A DNA stretch of 64,000 nucleotides from Streptomyces tendae (GTDB taxonomy: Bacteria; Actinomycetota; Actinomycetes; Streptomycetales; Streptomycetaceae), in assembly GCF_014650435.1 (NCBI RefSeq), contig NZ_BMUY01000019.1:1-64000 (forward strand). Reading direction: 5' to 3'. A program made the translations under genes and the position numbers. Of the stretch, positions 1 to 7,326 are shown piece after piece. Below the pieces are notes generated by a model, which saw only the letters and a program-made list of their open reading frames with translations, was not told the DNA's origin and ran no database searches. Numbering within the stretch: the stretch's first letter is position 1; each line of letters begins with the position of its first letter.

Positions 1-294
1 GACATGGTCGACCACGTGACCAGCAGGTGGGGCGTCTGGGTGCTCATCTCCCTGCGCCGCAACGACCTCCGGTTCTACGAGCTGCGCGAGAGCATCCAGG
101 GCATCAGCGAGAAGATGCTGGCCCAGACCCTGCGCACGCTGGTCGAGGACGGTCTGGTCTGGCGGAAGGTCGAGCCGACGACGCCGCCGCAGGTCACGTA
201 CGGGCTGACCGAGTTCGGCCGGGACGTCGGCGAGCCGCTGACGGAGCTGTTCGACCGGATCACCCGCCGGCTGTCGGCGCTCGATCCCGCCTGA
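1..294 (+). CDS. HxlR-family winged-helix regulator, 5' end outside window
   Basis: The reading frame is open from base 1, so the start codon lies upstream. The 97 visible residues carry the winged-helix signature of HxlR proteins: a SRWGVWVLISL helix, the RFYELRESIQGISEKMLAQTLRTL helix-turn-helix region, then a wing ending in YGLTEFGRDVGEPL. The missing N-terminus would hold the short segment that often carries the redox-active cysteine of this family, so ligand or redox sensing cannot be judged. It ends 62 bases before htpX and may be unrelated to it. DNA binding is well supported; the target is unknown. Confidence 0.85.
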   Translation, partial: DMVDHVTSRWGVWVLISLRRNDLRFYELRESIQGISEKMLAQTLRTLVEDGLVWRKVEPTTPPQVTYGLTEFGRDVGEPLTELFDRITRRLSALDPA

Positions 295-356
295 CCTTCG
301 GGGCGCCGGGTGCACACTGGACAGCGGGACGAGTGCCCGACTGTGAGGTGGTGGAG

Positions 357-1271
357 ATGCAGAGCCGCTTCCGGAGTGACCGGCGGTTGACCGTGCGCAT
401 GGGGATCACCCTGTTCCTGCTCGGCCTGTTGTACGTGGGGTTCGTCGCCGCGCTGATCGCGCTGCTGAAGTCCTGGGTCCTGGTCGTGGTGATCGTGGCG
501 CTGGTGTTCGGGGCGCAGTACTGGTTCTCCGACCGGATCGCGCTGTTCGCGATGCGCGGCCGGATCGTGGAGCGGGACGAGTATCCGGAGCTGCACGGGG
601 TGGTGGACCGGCTGGCGGCGATGGCCGACATGCCGAAGCCGGTGGTCGCGGTGTCGGAGATGGAGATGCCCAACGCCTTCGCCACCGGCCGCAATCCGGA
701 CAACGCGGTGGTCTGCGTGACCACCGGGCTGTTGCGGCGGCTGGAGCCCGCGGAGCTGGAGGGGGTGCTGGCGCACGAGTTGTCGCACGTCGCGCACAAG
801 GACGTCGCGGTGATCACGGTGGCGTCGTTCCTCGGCGTGATCGCCGGGCTGATCGTGCGGTTCGCCTTCTACTCCCAGCTCTTCGGCGGGCGCCGGGACC
901 AGAACACGATGGCGGTCCTGGCGGTGGTGATGGGCGTCTCGGCGGCCGTGTACGCACTCAGTTTCCTGCTGATCCGGGCCCTGTCCCGGTACCGGGAGCT
1001 GGCGGCCGACCGGGCCGCGGCCCTGCTCACCGGGCGCCCCTCGGCCCTGGCGGCGGCCCTCACCAAGGTCACCGGCGACATCGCCCGCATCCCGACCAAG
1101 GACCTGCGCACCGCCCAGGCGTTCAACGCCTTCTACTTCACCCCGGCCTTCGGCAGCGAGCCCGGCCTCGGCCGGTTCTTCGCCACCCACCCGAGCCTGG
1201 AGCAGCGGCTCGACCAGCTGGGCCGGATCTCCGCCGAGCTGGGTGAGGCGACGGCCCCCGGCCATGCCTGA
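357..1271 (+). CDS. htpX: HtpX-like M48 zinc metalloprotease, membrane-bound
   Basis: Membrane protease that degrades damaged membrane proteins. The 304-aa product has two hydrophobic segments near residues 15-60, then the catalytic helix VLAHELSHVAHKD with the HExxH zinc motif, two more membrane segments, and the downstream RELAADRAAALLTG stretch that supplies the third zinc ligand (E/D region) in M48 enzymes. The ATG at 357 was chosen because the product then starts just before the first membrane helix and a GAGGTGG ribosome site lies six bases upstream; the frame stays open further upstream but with non-coding-like residues. It is followed 45 bases later by pspAB, a pairing known from the actinobacterial phage-shock/envelope-stress system. 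Confidence 0.9.
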   Translation: MQSRFRSDRRLTVRMGITLFLLGLLYVGFVAALIALLKSWVLVVVIVALVFGAQYWFSDRIALFAMRGRIVERDEYPELHGVVDRLAAMADMPKPVVAVSEMEMPNAFATGRNPDNAVVCVTTGLLRRLEPAELEGVLAHELSHVAHKDVAVITVASFLGVIAGLIVRFAFYSQLFGGRRDQNTMAVLAVVMGVSAAVYALSFLLIRALSRYRELAADRAAALLTGRPSALAAALTKVTGDIARIPTKDLRTAQAFNAFYFTPAFGSEPGLGRFFATHPSLEQRLDQLGRISAELGEATAPGHA

Positions 1272-1316
1272 GGCACGGGAAGTCACGGGACGTCGCGGGA
1301 GGACGGGCGCACGGGC

Positions 1317-1895
1317 ATGAGACTGCTGGACATCCTGCTCGGCAGGTCCCGGGCCGTGGGCCCGGATCTCGACCGGCTCTTCGCGCTGCCCTCGGCGGCG
1401 GTGGGCCTGGAGGCCGCGGCCGGGTTCCGGCCGACCGGGCAGGGGGCGGTGTGCTTCGCCACGGTCGAGGGGGCCGCCTTCGAGCGCACGCACCGCGAGA
1501 TCCGCGCCCTGCTGGACGCGGACGCGGGGCGCACCCCGGTGGAGCTGACCCACGACTCCTACGGCTACTCCTGGCTAGTCTCGCACCGCTCCCCGGAGGA
1601 GCTGCCGGTCCTGGTGAACGACCTGCACGCGGTGAACAGCACCCTGGAGGCGGCCGGCTTCGGGCCGCGGCTGCTGTGCTCGCTGGCCGGTTTCGCGGCC
1701 GAGGACGGGCGGCGGCTCGCCCTCGTCTACCTCTACAAGCGCGGCACGTTCTACCCCTTCGCGCCCCTGCCCGGCGGGCGGCAGCAGCGGGACAACGCGC
1801 TGGAGCTGCGGATACGGGCGGCGCTCGCCGACGAGCTGCCGGTGGAGGACGACCTGGGCCGCTGGTTCCCGGTGTGGGGTGCGCCCGGACTCTGA
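1317..1895 (+). CDS. pspAB: PspA-associated protein PspAB
   Basis: 192-aa cytoplasmic protein without signal or membrane segments. The opening MRLLDILLGRSRAVGPDLDRLFALPSA, the central VNDLHAVNSTLEAAGFGPRLLCSL and the terminal DLGRWFPVWGAPGL are the conserved blocks I recognise from PspAB, a partner protein found beside PspA or HtpX in actinobacteria. It follows htpX by 45 bases on the same strand, so the two probably form one operon for envelope stress. No pspA gene lies in the window. Biochemical activity is unknown; the name describes genomic association only. Confidence 0.8.
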   Translation: MRLLDILLGRSRAVGPDLDRLFALPSAAVGLEAAAGFRPTGQGAVCFATVEGAAFERTHREIRALLDADAGRTPVELTHDSYGYSWLVSHRSPEELPVLVNDLHAVNSTLEAAGFGPRLLCSLAGFAAEDGRRLALVYLYKRGTFYPFAPLPGGRQQRDNALELRIRAALADELPVEDDLGRWFPVWGAPGL

Positions 1896-1935
1896 GCGCC
1901 GGGTGCCGTGCAGGACACGGCACCCGGCGCCGACG

Positions 1936-2256
1936 TCACCGCGAGTACCGCATCAACGCCCGCACCATGTGGCAGGTCGTGTCCGACGGCGGATGAACGC
2001 CGATGGTCAGGGCGGCGCTCCGTATCCTCTCGTTGCGCGCCTGGTTGGGCAGGTAGACGCCGGAGTCGAGCAGGGCGATGGCGAGGCGCATCGCCTTGAG
2101 CCGGCGGTTGTGCGTCACGTACCACTCGCGCGGGCGGCCCGCCGGCAGCGGACGCTTCTCCACGGGTTCGTACGGCAGGTCGAGCAGGACGGGCCGCTTG
2201 GCGGTGGACTGGGTGGGCAACGGCTTCGGCTTCAGTGCGGCAGCGGGCACGGGCAT
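1936..2256 (-). CDS. Conserved small protein, probably DNA-damage-inducible
   Basis: I do not recognise a named family. The roughly 106-aa product starts with a Pro/Lys-rich stretch (MPVPAAALKPKPLPTQS), then a basic helical core with REWYVTHNRRLKAMRLAIALLDSGVYLP, and ends MVRALMRYSR. It has no signal, membrane segment or cysteine pair (a single Cys near the C-terminus). The start is ambiguous: AGGAGG abuts the ATG at 2256 directly but lies six bases before a GTG at 2250, so the GTG is probably the real start (104 aa). A near-perfect RecA-independent damage promoter lies about 60 bases upstream, which suggests a role in the DNA-damage response. The basic composition would suit nucleic-acid contact, but that is inference. 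Confidence 0.75.
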   Translation of the reverse strand: MPVPAAALKPKPLPTQSTAKRPVLLDLPYEPVEKRPLPAGRPREWYVTHNRRLKAMRLAIALLDSGVYLPNQARNERIRSAALTIGVHPPSDTTCHMVRALMRYSR

Positions 2257-2317
2257 CCTCCTGTCGCGGTCAGGGCGCCGTCCGGACCTCCCGGCGACAC
2301 CCTCGAACACTGCTTCT

Positions 2318-2340
2318 ATTTTACTGCCCACCACTGACAA
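2318..2340 (-). promoter_or_regulatory. RecA-NDp/PafBC-type DNA-damage promoter
   Basis: Read on the minus strand this is TTGTCAGTG, eight bases, then TAAAAT. It matches fully the tTGTCRGtg-N8-TAnnnT motif described for LexA/RecA-independent DNA-damage promoters of mycobacteria and Streptomyces. Transcription would start near 2311, giving a leader of about 55-60 bases before the small conserved gene. The A/T-rich -10 stands out sharply from the surrounding GC-rich DNA. Confidence 0.75.
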
Positions 2341-2424
2341 AAGCCCCTGCCCACAAGGCATTTCGGGGCCGCTGGGACCCACGTGGTGAACGAGTTCCGC
2401 CGCCCTCCGGCTACCGTGTGCGGC

Positions 2425-2784
2425 ATGGAGATCTGGATCAATCCGGCCTGCTCGAAGTGCCGCAGCGCGATCAGCCTGCTCGACGCGGAAGGGGCCGACT
2501 ACACCGTCCGCCGCTACCTGGAGGACGCGCCGAGCGCGGACGAGATCCGCGAGGTGCTCACCCGGCTGGAACTCGAACCGTGGGACATCACCCGTACCCA
2601 GGAGGCGGCCGCCAAGGAACTGGGCCTGAAGGACTGGCCCCGTGACGAGGCGTCCCGCGACCGCTGGGTCACCGCGCTCGCCGAACACCCCAAGCTGATC
2701 CAGCGCCCGATCATCACGGCGGACGACGGGACGGCCGTGGTGGGCCGCACCGACGAGGCGGTCCGGGACGCCCTGTCCCGGTAG
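2425..2784 (+). CDS. ArsC/Spx-family thioredoxin-fold protein (arsenate reductase-like)
   Basis: 119-aa protein of the ArsC/Spx fold. The N-terminal INPACSKCRSAISLLD carries a CxxC pair on the first helix, and IQRPIITADDGTAVVGRT near the C-terminus is the conserved RPI block of the family. This resembles the glutaredoxin-coupled arsenate reductase/YfgD type; with a second cysteine in CxxC it could equally be a general thiol oxidoreductase. No arsenic-resistance genes lie nearby, so the substrate is unproven. The ATG at 2425 is chosen over the upstream in-frame ATG because family homology starts at MEIWINPAC. A TACCGT element ends eight bases before it, so the transcript may be leaderless. Confidence 0.8.
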   Translation: MEIWINPACSKCRSAISLLDAEGADYTVRRYLEDAPSADEIREVLTRLELEPWDITRTQEAAAKELGLKDWPRDEASRDRWVTALAEHPKLIQRPIITADDGTAVVGRTDEAVRDALSR

Positions 2785-2901
2785 GCCGCCCTGCGGAATG
2801 TGACGCAGGTTACGGGCGCGCGTCGACGCGACCGGTGAGTAACTCCGTTCGGTATCTCGTACATAGCGGCGTACGCTCCCCTACCTCTTCAGGAGGCGCG
2901 G

Positions 2902-3585
2902 ATGTCGCGCAGGAGAACTCTCGGTACGAAGAAGAAGATCGCGCTACTGGTCGGCGCCGCCACGGTGGCCGGTGGCGGCGCCTTCGTCATGGCGAACGCC
3001 TCGAACGCCGCGCAGACCACGCAGGACGCGCGGACGAAGGCGGCCCAGGACTCGGGTGTCTGCCAGGGTCTGGCCACCGCGCTCGGCAACAACCAGCGGT
3101 TCATCGAGGGCCAGCGGGCCAATCCCGACGCGCAGTCGCAGGCGCGGATCGAGAACCGCGAGGCCGTCGTCGCGGAGATCGAGCGCAAGCAGGCCGCCTC
3201 GGGGTGCGCGGTCGGGGAGTCGGCTCAGGACTCCCAGACCCCGCAGCCGCCGCAGGCCGGACAGGAGGCGGGCCAGGACACCGGGGACCGGACCGGCGAC
3301 CAGGCGGGCGACCAGGCAGGGGGCGCCGGGCAGGCCGGCGAGCAGGTCTGCGCCGGCTCCACGGTCACCCTCTCCGGCGAGGGCGGTGCGCCCGCCGCCT
3401 CCAGCAACCAGTTCCCGGTGGGCACCAAGCTCAGGGTGACCAACCTCGACAACGACAAGTCCACGACCGTGGAGGTGAACTCGGTCTCGGGAAGCTGTGC
3501 GCTGCTCAACAACGCGGCGTTCGAGCAGGTCCGTGAGGAGGGCAAGTTCCTGATCCGGCGGGCGCTGATCGAGAAGGTCGGCTGA
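2902..3585 (+). CDS. Secreted protein: helical N-domain, Gln/Gly/Asp linker, RlpA-like C-domain
   Basis: 227 aa. The N-terminus (RRRTLGTKKKIALLVGAATVA then small residues) is a signal peptide with an AxA-like site near residues 33-36. A charged helical segment follows, flanked by cysteines (GVCQ, ASGC), then a low-complexity linker rich in Gln, Gly, Asp and Thr (about residues 108-148). The C-terminal 75 residues (CAGSTVTL, GTKLRVTNLDNDKSTTVEV, FEQVREEGKFLIRRALIEKV) look like a double-psi-beta-barrel/RlpA-like domain found in cell-wall proteins. AGGAGG sits five bases before the ATG. Likely exported and wall-associated; enzymatic activity unproven. The same architecture with another C-domain recurs at 11419. 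Confidence 0.7.
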   Translation: MSRRRTLGTKKKIALLVGAATVAGGGAFVMANASNAAQTTQDARTKAAQDSGVCQGLATALGNNQRFIEGQRANPDAQSQARIENREAVVAEIERKQAASGCAVGESAQDSQTPQPPQAGQEAGQDTGDRTGDQAGDQAGGAGQAGEQVCAGSTVTLSGEGGAPAASSNQFPVGTKLRVTNLDNDKSTTVEVNSVSGSCALLNNAAFEQVREEGKFLIRRALIEKVG

Positions 3586-3588
3586 GGC

Positions 3589-4470
3589 TCACTCGCCCGG
3601 CACGCCCGGTGCGGCCAGGAAGTCGCCGAGGCGGCGGCCGAGACCGGGCGGCGCGGACTGCGGCAGCGCGTGGTGGGACACGTCCGGCAGGACCGCGGTC
3701 TCCACGTGCGGCAGCAGGGTCCGCGCCCGGGCCGCCACCTCGGCGGGGTCGTGCGTCCTGCTGTTCCCGGCCAGGAGCAGCAGGACCGGCACGTCCAGGG
3801 CGCGCAGCGCCTCGGGGGCCGGGCGCGGTCCGGTGACCGGCCTGCGCTCCGGGAAGCCGACGGCGGCCTCCTGGAGGGCGAGCCAGTCGGCGTCGAGCGG
3901 TGTCGCCCCGGTCTCCCAGTCCAGGAAGGCGCGGACCCGGCGGGGCGTGGGCCGCAGCAGCATCGGCAGCGCGCGCAGCAGGTAGGCCGCTTTGAACCCG
4001 GCGAAGCACTGGGTCGGGTCCAGGAGGAACAGGCGGCGTACCCGCTCGGGCGCGTGCAGGGTGTGGTGCAGGGCGATCCAGGCGCCGTAGGAGTGCCCGC
4101 CGAGGTCGGTCTCCGCGATGCCGAGGCCGTCGAGGAGCGCGTCCAGCCAGCCGGCCAGGTCGGCGACCGTACGGGGGTGGCGGTCGCCGGCCGGTGTGCT
4201 GCGGCCGGGGGCGCCGATCAGGTCGACGGCGTGCACGCGGTGGGTACGGGACAGCTCGGCGGCCTGGGCGTACCAGGACGCGGAGGTCGCCGCTCCGCCG
4301 CCCGGCAGCAGGACGAGGGGACGGCCGCCGGCCGGGCCGGTCACGTTGACGTGCGTCTCACCGAAGGGCGTGGGCACGGTCACCGCCTCGGTGCCCGCGG
4401 GCCACTTGGCCAGCACCTTGTCGTAGGCGTCCCGGAAACGGCCGGCGTCGTACGGACCGCGAGCGCTCAT
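3589..4470 (-). CDS. Alpha/beta-hydrolase
   Basis: 293-aa alpha/beta-hydrolase. Visible landmarks are the oxyanion strand PLVLLPGGGAATSASW, the nucleophile elbow GGHSYGAW (Ser within GHSYG), and the C-terminal VSHHALPQSAP where the catalytic histidine falls; an acid lies in the LLAGNSRTHDPAEV region. It resembles carboxylesterase/epoxide-hydrolase-like members, but the substrate cannot be read. It is divergent from the MarR gene, and a perfect 19-bp palindrome sits between them, so it is probably the MarR target, as is common for MarR-controlled detoxification enzymes. Its 3' end nearly abuts the secreted protein gene on the other strand. Confidence 0.85.
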   Translation of the reverse strand: MSARGPYDAGRFRDAYDKVLAKWPAGTEAVTVPTPFGETHVNVTGPAGGRPLVLLPGGGAATSASWYAQAAELSRTHRVHAVDLIGAPGRSTPAGDRHPRTVADLAGWLDALLDGLGIAETDLGGHSYGAWIALHHTLHAPERVRRLFLLDPTQCFAGFKAAYLLRALPMLLRPTPRRVRAFLDWETGATPLDADWLALQEAAVGFPERRPVTGPRPAPEALRALDVPVLLLLAGNSRTHDPAEVAARARTLLPHVETAVLPDVSHHALPQSAPPGLGRRLGDFLAAPGVPGE

Positions 4471-4521
4471 GAGCGGTACCCCCTGTTTCGTTCACTCCCC
4501 TGATGCCTGCTTCCCCGGTAT

Positions 4522-4540
4522 TATCTCGCCCAACGAGATA
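4522..4540. promoter_or_regulatory. MarR-type operator palindrome
   Basis: Perfect inverted repeat: TATCTCG (4522-4528), spacer CCCAA, CGAGATA (4534-4540). It lies 51 bases upstream of the divergent hydrolase start and 68 bases before the MarR start. Length and symmetry are those of a MarR dimer site. It probably controls both genes. Confidence 0.7.
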
Positions 4541-4608
4541 CTTGTCGAGCGAGGCGATCGCGGGACACGAGCGGGACGATCGCCGCAGGGACCGAAGGGA
4601 GCGCCCCC

Positions 4609-5085
4609 GTGTCCGACCCGGAACCGGAGATGGAACTCGTCCACCTCCTGCGCGCGGTGGCCGTCGAACTGGGTGCGCACAGCGCCCGGTTCGCCCAGCG
4701 CAACGGCATGCACCCCACCGACGTCCGTGCGCTCATCGCGCTCATGGACGCCGCGCGGGCCGGCGAGGCGATGACCGCCGGGCGCCTGGGCGGCGCGCTC
4801 GGCCTGAACTCCGCGGGCACGACGGCACTGGTCGACCGGCTGGAGCGGGCCGGCCACGTGCGCCGGGTTCGCGACGGACGGGACCGGCGCAGGGTCACCG
4901 TCGAGGTGGACGAACGGGCCGTGACGCTGGGCTGGTCCCACTTCGGACCGCTGATCGGACGGGCGGTGGAGCTGCTGCGCGGATACGACGAGCGGGAACT
5001 GGCGGCGATCCGGGGCTTCCTGACCGGCGTACGGGAGGCCGCCGCGGACGACGGACGTGAACCGCACCACAACGAGCCCGGGTAA
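4609..5085 (+). CDS. MarR-family transcriptional regulator
   Basis: 158-aa winged-helix regulator. The pattern is typical for MarR: an N-terminal dimerisation helix, HPTDVRALIALMDA, the recognition region TAGRLGGALGLNSAGTTALVDRLERAGHV, the wing RRVRDGRDRRRVTVEVDE, and a C-terminal dimerisation helix. The GTG start has a GAAGGGA ribosome site. It is divergent from the alpha/beta-hydrolase gene, with a 19-bp palindrome between them that it very likely binds. Its stop codon overlaps the GlnR box of glnII, so the glnII control region begins inside this gene's last codon. Confidence 0.9.
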   Translation: MSDPEPEMELVHLLRAVAVELGAHSARFAQRNGMHPTDVRALIALMDAARAGEAMTAGRLGGALGLNSAGTTALVDRLERAGHVRRVRDGRDRRRVTVEVDERAVTLGWSHFGPLIGRAVELLRGYDERELAAIRGFLTGVREAAADDGREPHHNEPG

Positions 5086-5119
5086 CACGGGGTTCACATA
5101 CGGGCAACGGTCGGGAAAT
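5082..5119 (+). promoter_or_regulatory. GlnR box of glnII
   Basis: Two tandem GlnR sites: GTAAC-n6-TTCAC (5082-5097) and GCAAC-n6-GAAAT (5104-5119), fitting the gTnAc-n6-GaAAc pattern known for Streptomyces GlnR operators. The first base triplets overlap the MarR stop codon (5083-5085). A TTGACA -35 element follows at 5126-5131; I could not settle the -10 (TAGACG at 5145 is too close for ideal spacing). The arrangement fits nitrogen-dependent activation by GlnR. Confidence 0.8.
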
Positions 5120-5221
5120 CGCCTGTTGACACGCTGCACGGCAGTAGACGCGGTACCCCTGCCGCCCCAGCGCCGCCGCACCCGCACGTGCGCCGAGACC
5201 CACCCCGAAGGATGTGGCCCC

Positions 5222-6253
5222 GTGACCTTCAAGGCTGAGTACATCTGGATCGACGGCACCGAGCCGACGGCCAAGCTCCGTTCCAAGACGAAGATCATCA
5301 CGGCTGCCCCCGCGGGCCTGGACGCCCTGCCGATCTGGGGCTTCGACGGCTCCTCCACCAACCAGGCCGAGGGCAGCTCCTCGGACTGCGTGCTCAGGCC
5401 GGTCTTCTCCTGCCCCGACCCGATCCGCGGCGGCGAGGACATCCTGGTGCTGTGCGAGGTCCTGGACACGGACATGACGCCGCACCCGAGCAACACCCGT
5501 GCCGCGCTGGCCGAGCTGTCCGAGCGCTTCGCCGCGCAGGAGCCGATCTTCGGCATCGAGCAGGAGTACACCTTCTTCAAGGGCGCCCGCCCGCTCGGCT
5601 TCCCCGAGGGCGGCTTCCCGGCCGCGCAGGGCGGCTACTACTGCGGTGTCGGCTCGGACGAGATCTTCGGCCGCGACGTCGTCGAGGCGCACCTGGAGAA
5701 CTGCCTGAAGGCCGGTCTCGGCATCTCCGGCATCAACGCCGAGGTCATGCCCGGTCAGTGGGAGTTCCAGGTCGGCCCGCTGGCCCCGCTGGAGGTCTCC
5801 GACCAGCTGTGGGTCGCGCGCTGGCTGCTCTACCGCACCGCCGAGGACTTCGAGGTCTCCGCCACCCTCGACCCCAAGCCGGTCAAGGGCGACTGGAACG
5901 GCGCGGGCGCGCACACCAACTTCTCCACCAAGGCGATGCGCGAGGGCTACGCCGCGATCATCACCGCCGCCGAGTCCCTCGGTGAGGGCTCCAAGCCGAT
6001 GGACCACGTCAAGAACTACGGCGCCGGCATCGACGACCGCCTCACCGGCCTGCACGAGACCGCCCCGTGGAACGAGTACTCCTACGGCGTGTCCGACCGC
6101 GGCGCCTCGGTGCGCATCCCGTGGCAGGTCGAGAAGGACGGCAAGGGCTACATCGAGGACCGCCGTCCCAACGCCAACGTCGACCCGTACGTCGTGACCC
6201 GCCTGCTCGTCGACACCTGCTGCACGGCGCTGGAGAAGGCCGGCCAGGTCTGA
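5222..6253 (+). CDS. glnII: Glutamine synthetase type II (GSII)
   Basis: Eukaryote-like, heat-labile glutamine synthetase that makes glutamine from glutamate, ammonia and ATP in the cytoplasm. The 343-aa length is standard. Diagnostic stretches are WGFDGSSTNQAEG, FGIEQEYTFF (metal-binding glutamates), NAEVMPGQWEFQVGP and KGDWNGAGAHTNFSTKAMR. GSII is not controlled by adenylylation, unlike GSI. The GTG at 5222 follows a GAAGGA site nine bases away; translation upstream of it does not look coding. A GlnR box and a TTGACA element precede it, so it should be induced under nitrogen limitation. Confidence 0.97.
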   Translation: MTFKAEYIWIDGTEPTAKLRSKTKIITAAPAGLDALPIWGFDGSSTNQAEGSSSDCVLRPVFSCPDPIRGGEDILVLCEVLDTDMTPHPSNTRAALAELSERFAAQEPIFGIEQEYTFFKGARPLGFPEGGFPAAQGGYYCGVGSDEIFGRDVVEAHLENCLKAGLGISGINAEVMPGQWEFQVGPLAPLEVSDQLWVARWLLYRTAEDFEVSATLDPKPVKGDWNGAGAHTNFSTKAMREGYAAIITAAESLGEGSKPMDHVKNYGAGIDDRLTGLHETAPWNEYSYGVSDRGASVRIPWQVEKDGKGYIEDRRPNANVDPYVVTRLLVDTCCTALEKAGQV

Positions 6254-6280
6254 GACGTGCCGGGTCCCGTCCGGGGCGCG

Positions 6281-6303
6281 TTGTCAGTGGCGCGTGCGAG
6301 GGT
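6281..6303 (+). promoter_or_regulatory. RecA-NDp/PafBC-type DNA-damage promoter
   Basis: TTGTCAGTGGC (6281-6291), six bases, then GAGGGT (6298-6303). This matches the Streptomyces damage motif TTGTCAGTGGC-N6-TAGggT with one mismatch, the first base of the -10. Only six bases separate it from the ATG at 6310, so the transcript would be leaderless or nearly so. Confidence 0.7.
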
Positions 6304-6309
6304 GGGGTC

Positions 6310-7239
6310 ATGGAGATCGACGGGGACCTCGCCATCAGGGTCGAGACGGAGAACTGGCAGACGCACACCCGGATTCGGGCGGAGCGGCTGCGCGAGCTGG
6401 TGACGCGTATCGGCCACACCGGCGACCGCTTCCTGGTGATCCAGCGGATACCGGACGTCCCCGACGTGTTCGCGCAGGTCTGGCACGAGCACGGCGGGGA
6501 GTACCGGCTGGAGTACCGCAGCGCCGCTGACGCGTTCTTCGGTACCGACATCGGCGACCCCCACCGCGTGGCCGACCTCCTGACCGGCTGGGCCCGCCAG
6601 GAGCCCGGCTGGGACGCGGGCGCCGTCTGGGAGCCGATCCCCGTCCCGCCGCCGGAAGAGGTCCCGGACCTGCCGGACGCGGTCCGCGAGCAGGTCGAGC
6701 GGCGGGTGCGCGAGCAGCTCCGCTGCGGCTACGACGGCCGCGGGACGCTCACCGAGATCGCGGAGGATTACCTGGTCGGCGGCGAGTACGGCGAACGGCC
6801 GGTGTCCCGGGCCCAGGCCCGGCGGCTGGTGGACCGGCTGTGGCTGGAGCGGCTGGCCGAGCAGGAGTCCTGGGGCGCGGAGACCACCGACCCGGACCGG
6901 CTCACCCGGGTCTTCCGAGCCCTGGACGCGGCCGGCCTCACCGCCCGGGAGAACTTCGCGTGCTGCCGGGGCTGCGGCACGGCGGAGATCGGCGCGGAGC
7001 GCGAGGGCGCCCGGGGCTTCGTCTTCTTCCACCGGCAGAGCACCGAGGCCGCCGCCGAGGGGCACGGGCTCATGCTGCACTACGGCGGTTTCGACGGCTC
7101 CGAGGAGACGACCACGGCCGTCGGACACGAGGTCGTGGCGGCGTTCACGGGGTCCGGGCTGTCCGCCCAGTGGGACGGCGATCCGGGCAGAGCCATCACC
7201 GTCGCCCCGCTGAACTGGCGCAAACGGCTGGTGGGATGA
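6310..7239 (+). CDS. DUF6891-like protein, probably DNA-damage-inducible
   Basis: 309-aa soluble protein. The C-terminal half has the block NFACCRGCGTAEIGAERE followed by GFVFFHRQSTEAAAEG and LMLHYGGFDG, which I associate with the DUF6891 family of Streptomyces; the CCxxC cluster could bind a metal. The N-terminal 110 residues form a separate acidic domain of unknown role. No catalytic motif is recognisable. The ATG at 6310 follows a damage-type promoter by six bases and has no clear ribosome site, which supports a leaderless start there rather than further upstream. Promoter context suggests a role after DNA damage. Confidence 0.7.
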   Translation: MEIDGDLAIRVETENWQTHTRIRAERLRELVTRIGHTGDRFLVIQRIPDVPDVFAQVWHEHGGEYRLEYRSAADAFFGTDIGDPHRVADLLTGWARQEPGWDAGAVWEPIPVPPPEEVPDLPDAVREQVERRVREQLRCGYDGRGTLTEIAEDYLVGGEYGERPVSRAQARRLVDRLWLERLAEQESWGAETTDPDRLTRVFRALDAAGLTARENFACCRGCGTAEIGAEREGARGFVFFHRQSTEAAAEGHGLMLHYGGFDGSEETTTAVGHEVVAAFTGSGLSAQWDGDPGRAITVAPLNWRKRLVG

Positions 7240-7281
7240 CCGGGCCGGGGACCGGTTCACGCCAAGCGGCGTCCACGCACT

Positions 7282-7298
7282 GAGAGGAGTCTCCTCTC
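7282..7298. terminator. Short perfect hairpin after the DUF6891 gene
   Basis: GAGAGGA (7282-7288), loop GTC, TCCTCTC (7292-7298), followed by a C/T-rich stretch. It may end the DUF6891 transcript or act as an operator for the small ORF at 7327. No T-run follows, so the terminator role is uncertain. Confidence 0.4.
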
Positions 7299-7326
7299 CC
7301 CCTCCGTCGTCTGCTTCAATGGGCCC

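Noticed and set aside
75-1553. 492-codon open frame on the minus strand opposite htpX and pspAB
   Set aside because: Low-complexity Arg/Pro/Gly/His translation with no motif; it is a GC-bias shadow of two well-supported plus-strand genes.
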